DNA of 16,192 nucleotides from contig DATFWQ010000007.1 of the NCBI GenBank assembly GCA_035259145.1, positions 1 through 16,192 of the forward strand, given 5' to 3'. The translations under genes were made by a program, and so were the position numbers. Below the pieces are notes generated by a model that worked only from the letters and a program-made list of their open reading frames with translations, had not been told where the DNA came from and did not search any database. Shown here in pieces: positions 1-5,777 of the stretch. The first letter of the stretch is position 1; every line of letters begins with the position of its first letter. This DNA comes from CF-161 sp035259145 (GTDB lineage: Bacteria; Chloroflexota; Dormibacteria; Dormibacterales; Dormibacteraceae).

Positions 1-625
1 AGGCGGCATGACCGAGCGGGAGCTCGCCGGCATCCTGCTGACCGAGATGGCCCGCCTGACGAACTTCCGACCCGGCTTCGTGGGCATCAGGTCCGGAAAG
101 CTCAAGTACGCGATGATGAACGTCCCCCCGTTCGAAACCAAGAGGCTCGAGCCAGGCGATCTGGTCGTGGTCGACGCTGGTGCAACCTTCCGCGACTACT
201 GGTGCGACATGATGCGAATGGCGTCAATCGGGGAGCCTGATACGGAGGCTCGTCACTTCTTCGACGTCGACCTGGCAGCCCAGCGCGCTGGAATGGCGCA
301 GGTCAAGCCCGGGGCCAAAGCGGGCGACGTCTGCAAGGCCTGCCTGGACGTTATCCAGGAGGCCGGCCTGCGAGAGCATGCCCCCTCGCTTGAGCGTGTC
401 GGCCACGGCCTTGGCATGGAGGTTCACGAGCCGCCCTCGCTTGCGCTGGGAAGCGAAGTCGAGATCCAGCCGGGAATGATCCTCACGGTTGAGCCGATTT
501 TCTCCGACCTCCCGAACTACCAGATCGGCAACTTCGCGATGGAGCAGATCCTGCTGGTGACGGAGTCGGGCGGCGAGCTGCTCACGCCCTTCACCGACGA
601 GCTCTGGATTGCACCGGCCGGCTGA
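1..625 (+). CDS. M24 family metallopeptidase (Xaa-Pro dipeptidase / creatinase-like), 5' end outside window
   Basis: This is the C-terminal 'pita-bread' catalytic domain of an M24 metallohydrolase, a family that includes proline dipeptidases, aminopeptidase P and creatinase. Counting from the ATG at base 8, the five metal ligands are all present: D56 and D67 (11 apart, in a VVDAG...WCDMMR context), H133 in GHGLGMEVHEPP, E162 in LTVEP and E179 in FAMEQ. The frame is open to the left edge and the family is usually 360-400 residues with an N-terminal creatinase-like domain. The ATG at base 8 is therefore probably internal and the gene truncated only by the window. The complete metal site argues for a dinuclear metal hydrolase over creatinase, which lacks a metal. 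It is the first of three genes that precede the GntR gene and probably works on a C-N or imide/peptide bond of the same substrate. The exact substrate is unknown. Confidence 0.9.
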   Translation, partial: GGMTERELAGILLTEMARLTNFRPGFVGIRSGKLKYAMMNVPPFETKRLEPGDLVVVDAGATFRDYWCDMMRMASIGEPDTEARHFFDVDLAAQRAGMAQVKPGAKAGDVCKACLDVIQEAGLREHAPSLERVGHGLGMEVHEPPSLALGSEVEIQPGMILTVEPIFSDLPNYQIGNFAMEQILLVTESGGELLTPFTDELWIAPAG

Positions 626-632
626 TTGATCG

Positions 633-666
633 CCTCGCAATGCCCATGTCCCACCGTTTTGCGAGG
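633..666. repeat. Inverted repeat (8 bp stem, 18 nt loop) between the M24 and enolase-superfamily genes
   Basis: CCTCGCAA at 633-640 is mirrored exactly by TTGCGAGG at 659-666. It lies in the 88-base gap between the M24 stop and the next GTG start. No T-run follows the right arm, so it is not a classic rho-independent terminator. It could be an RNA hairpin affecting processing or a protein-binding site, or it may be chance. Confidence 0.4.
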
Positions 667-700
667 AAGCGAGCAGTCGGAAACGCCGCCCATGGTAGGC

Positions 701-706
701 AAGGAG
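701..706 (+). promoter_or_regulatory. Ribosome binding site for the enolase-superfamily gene
   Basis: AAGGAG sits 7 bases before the GTG at 714 and fixes that codon as the start. Confidence 0.75.
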
Positions 707-713
707 TCCCTCC

Positions 714-1847
714 GTGAAGATCGTTCTGGCCGAGGTACATTCGACTCGGATTCCCACGTCCCGCCCTCATCAGATGGCGATCGGGACAACCAACGTCCAG
801 GAGGACGTCGTGGTCAAGCTGGTCGCGGACGAAGGTCTTGTCGGCTGGGGCGAGGCGCCCCACATGGTCGGCCATTCGCAGCGGGGCGAGACGCCGGGCA
901 CCGTGCGAGTCGTGCTGCGTCACAAGCTCCTGCCAGCTGTTCTTGGCATGGATCCCTTGAACCAGGAGGCGATCGGCCTCGCGATGGATCGAGCCGTTCC
1001 CTGGAACACCCGAGCCAAGGGCTCGATAATCATGGCTGCCTACGATCTCGCCGGCAAAGCCTTGGGCACACCCGTCTACAACCTGCTGGGCGGCCTCGTG
1101 CGAGACCGCGTTCCACTCAGCTGGTCGCTACCGATCCAGGACCCACAGACCATCAGCGAGGAAGCCGAGCAGATGGTCGGTCGGGGTTGGCGCATCCTCA
1201 AAGTGAAAGTTGGGCGCCCCGATCCCATGCAGGACATCGCCGCCGTTCGTGCGGTGCGCAAAGTCGTCGGCGACGCGATCGGCATACGGGCCGACGCCAA
1301 CCAGGCATATGACGTTAAGACCGCGATCAAGGTGGCCCGCCACTTTGAGGAGCTGGGGCTGGACTTTTTCGAGCAGCCGATCAACCAGTCTGACCTGGAG
1401 GGTATGGCTGAGGTCACTCGCCAGGTGGGGGTGCCCGTGATGGCCGACGAGTCCGCCCAAACGGTGGCGGACATGCTCGAGATCGCGAGACGCCGTGCTG
1501 CCGACTACGTCAGCATCTACGTGATCGGCCCGGGTGGGCTACACAACTCCAGGCGCATGGCAACGATCGCCGAAGCCGCACGGATGCCAGCCTACGTCGG
1601 CGGCGCTCTCGAGAGCTGTATCGGCGCCTCTGCGGGTCTCCATTTCGCGGCCGCCAGCCCTGCGGTCACCCTGGGGTGCGAAATGAGTGGCCAGTTCCTT
1701 CTCACCGACGACTTTGGCAAGCAACGGATCCGAATGGAGGACGGAGCGCTGCTCGTCCCGACGGGACCGGGGCTAGGTGTGGATGTCGACGAGGAGAAGC
1801 TCGCCCGCTATAGAGACGGTGATGTCGAGCGTTTCGCGGCGGACTGA
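714..1847 (+). CDS. Mandelate racemase / muconate lactonizing enzyme family protein (enolase superfamily)
   Basis: This 377-residue protein has the normal length of the MLE subgroup, which holds cycloisomerases, dipeptide epimerases, N-succinylamino acid racemases and hydroxyproline-type enzymes. These abstract the proton next to a carboxylate with Mg2+ help. An N-terminal capping domain (about 1-125) precedes the TIM barrel. The KxK motif is K163/K165. The Mg2+ ligands are D194 (RADANQ), E220 (FFEQP) and D245 (ADES). The sixth-strand position that normally holds the second catalytic lysine is Y269 (SIYVIGPGG), read directly from a TAC codon at 1518-1520. One catalytic base is therefore missing. 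A one-base (dehydratase- or cycloisomerase-like) reaction is more likely than a two-base racemase or epimerase. Translation starts at GTG behind AAGGAG, and the next gene follows closely. Family assignment is secure; the reaction is not. Confidence 0.92.
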   Translation: MKIVLAEVHSTRIPTSRPHQMAIGTTNVQEDVVVKLVADEGLVGWGEAPHMVGHSQRGETPGTVRVVLRHKLLPAVLGMDPLNQEAIGLAMDRAVPWNTRAKGSIIMAAYDLAGKALGTPVYNLLGGLVRDRVPLSWSLPIQDPQTISEEAEQMVGRGWRILKVKVGRPDPMQDIAAVRAVRKVVGDAIGIRADANQAYDVKTAIKVARHFEELGLDFFEQPINQSDLEGMAEVTRQVGVPVMADESAQTVADMLEIARRRAADYVSIYVIGPGGLHNSRRMATIAEAARMPAYVGGALESCIGASAGLHFAAASPAVTLGCEMSGQFLLTDDFGKQRIRMEDGALLVPTGPGLGVDVDEEKLARYRDGDVERFAAD

Positions 1848-1862
1848 TTGGATGCGTCCACA

Positions 1863-2891
1863 GTGAAGTTCGGCTTCGGCCACGTTCCCGCGGAAGATCA
1901 TCGACGCCACGTCCGGCTTGTGCAGGTCGCCGAAGAGCTGGGTTTCGACTATGCCTGGATCCCGGATCAAACATTCCATCGCGACCCGGTCGCTCTGATC
2001 GCCGCCATAGCGCCAGTAACGCGGCGAATCCGGCTGGGGCTCGGCGTCGCCAACCCCTACACGCGGCACCCGGCCACGCTGGCGCGGGCCGCAGCCACTC
2101 TGGACGAGATGGCCGAGGGTCGCTTCAGCATCGGGATCGGCGCAGGCAACCGTAAAGAGCTGCTACAACCGCTGGGCCTGGACGACGGCGATGCCGCCCG
2201 GCGCTGTCGCGAGATGGCGGAGATGGTCCGGGCTCTTCTTGCGGGTGGGCGGGCGGAATACCGTGGCAGGTACTTCCAGGCCGCAGGAGTGGCCCTCGAT
2301 TTTCCTGCCCGGTCAGGCCTCGACATCTACATCGCAGGAAGGGGGCCCAACGTTCTCGCAGCTGCTGGCGCTGCGGCTGACGGGGCCATTGTTGGGGGCC
2401 TCTGTACCGCGGCTGGAATCGGCTACGCGCTGGATCACATCCGGCGAGGAGCCAGCAAGGTCGGCCGCGACGCCCCCTCGGAGGTCGTCAGCTGGGTGAC
2501 GTGCCACCTGACTGAAAACAAGACGGTGGCCGTCCGTCAGCTAAAGGCGGTGGTCGCCCACATCATCGGCGGCGCGCCGGTGGCAGTGCTACAGGCGGCT
2601 GGCCTTCCGGAAGACCTGATGGAGCGGATCAAGGCGACTTACAGAGAACGCGGCGTACCAGAGGCCGCGGAGCTAGTCACCCCACAGTGCGTGGACGCTT
2701 TTACGATCGTGGGGGACGCCGAGGAGTGCGCCGAGCGGATCGCTGCGCTGAGGGGTTGGGGGGTCACGCAGTTTTCGGTGCTGATGCCGCCGGGCAGCGT
2801 CGAACAACATGAGGAGCGTCTGCGTGCCTTCGCCAAAGCCATAATCCCACTCGTTGCCGGGCAGAACGGGGGCAGCCGTGGTCGGGGCTGA
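1863..2891 (+). CDS. Luciferase-like (F420/FMN-dependent) oxidoreductase, Mer-type
   Basis: This is a bacterial-luciferase-fold TIM barrel, a family of FMNH2-dependent monooxygenases and F420-dependent reductases or dehydrogenases. Typical features are the N-terminal KFGFGHVP strand, AEELGFDYAWIPDQ, the LGLGVANPYTRHPATLA segment, LDEMAEGRFSIGIGAG, and a C-terminal FTIVGDAEECAERI region. The overall look is closest to methylene-tetrahydromethanopterin-reductase-like members, which favours F420, but cofactor choice cannot be settled by eye. I start it at GTG 1863 because family members usually begin 'MKFG'. A TTG at 1848, directly after the upstream stop, is an in-frame alternative that adds five residues, and neither has a strong ribosome site. 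It is cotranscribed with the enolase-superfamily gene and probably performs a redox step on the imported compound. Confidence 0.87.
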   Translation: MKFGFGHVPAEDHRRHVRLVQVAEELGFDYAWIPDQTFHRDPVALIAAIAPVTRRIRLGLGVANPYTRHPATLARAAATLDEMAEGRFSIGIGAGNRKELLQPLGLDDGDAARRCREMAEMVRALLAGGRAEYRGRYFQAAGVALDFPARSGLDIYIAGRGPNVLAAAGAAADGAIVGGLCTAAGIGYALDHIRRGASKVGRDAPSEVVSWVTCHLTENKTVAVRQLKAVVAHIIGGAPVAVLQAAGLPEDLMERIKATYRERGVPEAAELVTPQCVDAFTIVGDAEECAERIAALRGWGVTQFSVLMPPGSVEQHEERLRAFAKAIIPLVAGQNGGSRGRG

Positions 2892-2916
2892 CAGCGTGCT
2901 GGCTGTCCTTGGCTGG

Positions 2917-2927
2917 TGGTTTGACCG
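2917..2927. promoter_or_regulatory. Operator-like palindrome 1, gntR promoter
   Basis: TGGTTTGACCG fits the TGGTnnnACC pattern bound by FadR-type GntR regulators. It overlaps the proposed -35 box (2921-2926). It is not repeated at the second promoter, so it may be an extra site used for autoregulation. The binding is inferred from the pattern only. Confidence 0.4.
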
Positions 2928-2950
2928 CTCTGGTCAGACCTGCGTACCAT
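2921..2950 (+). promoter_or_regulatory. Promoter of the gntR-led transcription unit
   Basis: A -35 box TTGACC (2921-2926) and a -10 box TACCAT (2945-2950) are separated by 18 bases, in the 80-base gap before the regulator gene. A nearly identical arrangement recurs at 11657-11685 in front of another transcription unit, which makes chance unlikely. Transcription would start near 2957, leaving a leader of only about 15 bases before the ATG at 2972. Confidence 0.6.
2931..2941. promoter_or_regulatory. Operator-like palindrome 2, shared with the second promoter
   Basis: TGGTCAGACCT contains the perfect palindrome GGTC-A-GACC and fits the TGGTnnnACC operator pattern of FadR-type GntR proteins. It lies between the -35 and -10 boxes, where a bound repressor would block RNA polymerase. 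It belongs to a 28-base block (2930-2957) matching 11665-11692 at 25 positions. The most likely ligand is the GntR protein encoded just downstream. Confidence 0.6.
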
Positions 2951-2971
2951 CGGAGCGCAGCCACGAAAACC

Positions 2972-3703
2972 ATGAGCTCCATGTTCACGCCACTTGAGGC
3001 CACCCGCCTCTCCGATCAGGCCGAGTCTTTGATCGAGGAATTGATCACCAACGGCGAGCTCAAGGTCGGCGCTCAGCTTCCGGGCGAGCGGGAGCTGGTC
3101 AACCGCCTCGGCGTCAGCCGCACCGTAGTGCGGGAAGCCATCGGCCGCCTTGCAAGCCGAGGCATCCTGCGCGTGCAGGCGGGTAAGGGGACGTTCGTGA
3201 CGGGCACCCCGAGCACTGCCCTCAACGATCGCTGGCAGGCCTGGCTCTCGGGCGATCGTGACAAGGTGCGGGCAATGCTGGAGGTGAGGGAAGTACTTGA
3301 GGTCCGAGGCGGGGCTTGGGCGGTCGAGAGAGCGACCGAGCCTGAACTGATGGAGCTCCGGCGCGCTCATGAGGAGTTCGAGCGATGTGTGGCTGGCGGA
3401 CATGTCAGCGACATCGCGCACGCCGACATGCTCTTCCACTTCCAACTGGCGGTGTGCGCCCACAACGACGTCCTGATCTCATTCGTACAGAACATCAACG
3501 AGAGCATCGCCACCAGCCGGCGCTCCGCGCTGGCGGCGCCAGGTGGAGCAATCAAGTCGCTGCAGGAACACGGGGCGATCCTGCTCGCTGTAGAGGCCAG
3601 GGACCCGGCGCGAGCGATGGAGGCAGTGGCCAGCCATATTCGGAGAGTCCTGAGCGACATCGATCGGGCCTTCCAGTCGGAAGTCGGTGGGGAACCAGCG
3701 TGA
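2972..3703 (+). CDS. GntR family transcriptional regulator, FadR subfamily (FCD ligand domain)
   Basis: This 243-residue regulator has an N-terminal winged helix (about 12-78) with LPGERELVNRLGVSR, TVVREAIGRLASRGIL and the wing QAGKGTFVTG. An all-helical FCD effector domain follows (about 96-235). The metal/ligand residues of FCD domains are present as D152 and H156 (ADMLFH), H200 (QEHGAIL) and H222 (SHIRRVL), so the effector is probably a small carboxylate bound through a metal. I start it at ATG 2972 because an upstream in-frame TTG at 2909 would lie before the promoter; an ATG at 2981 is also possible. No good ribosome site is visible and the leader is short, so a leaderless-type start is conceivable. 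It heads the central catabolic unit and overlaps the next gene by 4 bases. By analogy with the family it is a local repressor relieved by the substrate or an intermediate. Confidence 0.93.
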   Translation: MSSMFTPLEATRLSDQAESLIEELITNGELKVGAQLPGERELVNRLGVSRTVVREAIGRLASRGILRVQAGKGTFVTGTPSTALNDRWQAWLSGDRDKVRAMLEVREVLEVRGGAWAVERATEPELMELRRAHEEFERCVAGGHVSDIAHADMLFHFQLAVCAHNDVLISFVQNINESIATSRRSALAAPGGAIKSLQEHGAILLAVEARDPARAMEAVASHIRRVLSDIDRAFQSEVGGEPA

Positions 3704-4791
3704 CGCCACAGATCGAGCGCGTTGCGATCATGGGTGCGGGGCCCGGTGGGGTCGCCGGTGCGGCTGTCCTTGCCCGCCGTGGCCTCGACGTCCGTCTCTT
3801 CAACCGCCGCCCTGAACGTATCGCGGCAATAAAGGAAGCGGGCGGGGTTGACATCGAAGGCGACCTGGGTGAGGAATTCGTGTCCTTTACTTGCGTCACA
3901 ACGAACGTGGAGGAGGCGCTAGCGGGCCGCCAGCTAGTGATGTGCTTCACGCCGGCGAACGGCCAGCGGCTGATGGCTGAGCTGGCTGCCCCTCACATCA
4001 CGCCGGGCATGGTCTTCGTACTCGCCTCCGGCTCGGCCGGCTCGCTGGAGGTAGCCGGGGTCTTTGCGGCAAGCGGGCTCGACATCCGCGACGACGTTCT
4101 GCTTGGAGAGACGCTGACGCTCCCCCAGTCGGCTCGCATGACGGGACCCGCCAGGCTGCGCATCAAGCTTCCCTCCAAGGTCCGGCTAGCTGCCTTCCCA
4201 GCTTGCAACAACGAGAGGCTCTACGCGGCTCTTGCCGACGTTATCAGCTACCGCCCCTCACCCAACGTCCTGGACACAGGAATCAACAACGTCAATTTCA
4301 TCATCCATCCTGGACCGATGCTGCTCAACTACGCGGCGGTTGAGCGCGCTGACGGTCATCTCTCGCTCATGAACGAGGGCATGACTGAGGGTGTACTTCG
4401 CTGCATGGACGCCCTCGACGCCGAGAAGATGCAGTTGAGCCGGCAGCTCGGCCTTGAGCCGATCGGCATCGACGACCTCTACCGAGAGCTCGGTAGCGGC
4501 CCCCATATTTACCGCGCGAAGGGCGAACCCTTCGGGTTACGCGACCGGATTTGGCAGCGGTATATCCACGAAGACGCCCCTTACGGCACCGTGATGCTCT
4601 CTTCGCTGGGCAGACAGTTGGGCGTGCCGATGCCAGTCTCGGATGCGATCAACACACTACTGTCAATCGTCGAGCAGACCGATTTCTACGCGCGGGGCCG
4701 GACAGTCGAGAGCCTGGGCCTGAGCCACATGAACGCTGCGCAGATGAGCCGCTATGTGTACGACGGCGAACCTGTGCGGGCCACAGCATGA
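3700..4791 (+). CDS. NAD(P)-dependent octopine/nopaline (opine) dehydrogenase family protein
   Basis: This is a 363-residue two-domain dehydrogenase. Opine dehydrogenases join, or reversibly cleave, an amino acid and a 2-oxo acid through a secondary amine using NAD(P)H. The Rossmann loop GAGPGG is at residues 12-17. The C-terminal opine-dehydrogenase domain is marked by NVNFIIHPGPMLLN, with the likely catalytic H203, and by the EDAPYGTVML...SLGRQLGVPMPVSDAI block. Length matches the family. It starts at GTG 3700, overlapping the regulator stop by 4 bases with GGGGA upstream; a longer reading upstream in this frame would run inside the regulator gene and is not credible. Ketopantoate-reductase-like enzymes share the N-terminal fold, but the HPGPMLLN signature favours opine dehydrogenase. 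In a catabolic operon it probably oxidises an N-carboxyalkyl amino acid or a related imine/amine; direction and substrate are inferred. Confidence 0.88.
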   Translation: MTPQIERVAIMGAGPGGVAGAAVLARRGLDVRLFNRRPERIAAIKEAGGVDIEGDLGEEFVSFTCVTTNVEEALAGRQLVMCFTPANGQRLMAELAAPHITPGMVFVLASGSAGSLEVAGVFAASGLDIRDDVLLGETLTLPQSARMTGPARLRIKLPSKVRLAAFPACNNERLYAALADVISYRPSPNVLDTGINNVNFIIHPGPMLLNYAAVERADGHLSLMNEGMTEGVLRCMDALDAEKMQLSRQLGLEPIGIDDLYRELGSGPHIYRAKGEPFGLRDRIWQRYIHEDAPYGTVMLSSLGRQLGVPMPVSDAINTLLSIVEQTDFYARGRTVESLGLSHMNAAQMSRYVYDGEPVRATA

Positions 4792-5777
4792 TCTCACTCA
4801 CCTTCGAGGCGGGAGGTGACCCGGAGCCGGCGTCGGCGATCCTCAGAACATTGCGCGACGCAGGAGTTCCCGCCACCTTCTTCCTCGACGGTCGTTGGGC
4901 TGAAGCGAATCCTGGGCTCGTCCGGCAGATGACTTCCGATGGTCATGAAATCGGAAACCACGGCTATTCCCACCACGATTGGACGGAGCTCGGGGAGGAG
5001 GAGATCCGGGCCGACCTGGAGGCGACTGAGAGGGTGGTCCAGTCGCTCGTGCCGCGCCTTCCCAAACCCTGGGCACGGCCGCCGTACGGGGCTGTGGATG
5101 CCCGGGTTCTGCAAGTCCTCGAAGGTGCCGGCTACCACGCCATCTACCGCGACGCCGTCGATGGCGGCCACTGGCCTGGCGAGACGACAGTGGCTTCCAT
5201 CCGTCAGCGGTCGATCGACAGCGCCATCGAGGGCGCCGTGATCGTCTTTCACACCAACTCCATGGCCACCGCAACGGTGCTGCCTGAGGTCGTCTCTTAT
5301 CTGTCCAGCTGCGACCTCCAGTTATGCACCCTGTCCGAGCTTGTTCCAGCTCCCTCGCCCAGGCTCGTGCTGCACCCGGACTTCGCAGACCTTGAGATCA
5401 AGACTGGCTACATCAGGCCCCGTGCAGGCGGCCGCTGGCGCAGCCTGAACTTGCTGGAGCTCGGCGCCGCGTACAAGCGAGAGCCCAACCTGCTCCAGGG
5501 CGTAGCGGAGTCCGGAGGCGCCAGCCTGGAGCTCCTTACCGGTGATCCCTGTAAGCCGTTCGAAATGCCGGCCACCGAACGGGATGGGCACCTCCTGGTT
5601 TTGGCGGGCGAGCTGAGGTGCCATTTCACTGCCGGCTCCGGAGAGGAGCTAGCCACCGTGCTCGCCCGTCCAGGCGACCTCGTCCTCTGGCCCCGCGGAA
5701 CCGGAGCCCGCCTTGCGTGCAGTAAGCGCTGGACCGGAGCCCTCCTCCACTCAACGATAGGCGGACGTGGCGGCTGA
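4788..5777 (+). CDS. NodB-fold polysaccharide deacetylase-like hydrolase fused to a C-terminal cupin-like domain
   Basis: The N-terminal half (about 1-190) is a NodB homology domain of the carbohydrate esterase 4 type. Motif 1 is TFEAGGDP (5-12), where the usual TFDDGP has its base Asp replaced by E7 and the metal Asp by A8. Motif 2 is intact, with H58 and H62 in NHGYSH. Motif 3 is RPPYG (97-101), and the final His is H155 in VIVFH. Residues about 205-325 form a second domain that looks like a cupin: HLLVLAGELRCHF, then ARPGDLVLWPRGTGARL. There is no signal peptide, so it acts in the cytoplasm and is unlikely to be a cell-wall deacetylase. NodB-fold enzymes such as PuuE-type allantoinase open cyclic amides, which would suit this setting. 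The start is ATG 4788, overlapping the previous stop by 4 bases. The fold is secure, the cupin call is moderate and the substrate unknown. Confidence 0.82.
   Translation: MISLTFEAGGDPEPASAILRTLRDAGVPATFFLDGRWAEANPGLVRQMTSDGHEIGNHGYSHHDWTELGEEEIRADLEATERVVQSLVPRLPKPWARPPYGAVDARVLQVLEGAGYHAIYRDAVDGGHWPGETTVASIRQRSIDSAIEGAVIVFHTNSMATATVLPEVVSYLSSCDLQLCTLSELVPAPSPRLVLHPDFADLEIKTGYIRPRAGGRWRSLNLLELGAAYKREPNLLQGVAESGGASLELLTGDPCKPFEMPATERDGHLLVLAGELRCHFTAGSGEELATVLARPGDLVLWPRGTGARLACSKRWTGALLHSTIGGRGG

Noticed and set aside
626..1312. Open + strand frame of about 228 codons after the M24 gene
   Set aside because: It overlaps the MLE-type gene in another frame and is Arg/Gly/Ser-rich with no domain. 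The GTG at 714 with AAGGAG explains the region.
1384..1397. CAGTCTGACCTGG, resembling the reverse of the operator element
   Set aside because: It lies within the coding region of the MLE-type gene, matches only in part and has no -10/-35 boxes around it.
3385..3699. N-terminal extension of the opine-dehydrogenase-family gene
   Set aside because: It lies inside the GntR gene in another frame, and the Rossmann fold begins just after GTG 3700.
4788..5777. Secreted peptidoglycan or chitin deacetylase
   Set aside because: There is no signal peptide or membrane anchor, motif 1 is altered, and the gene is embedded in a catabolic operon.
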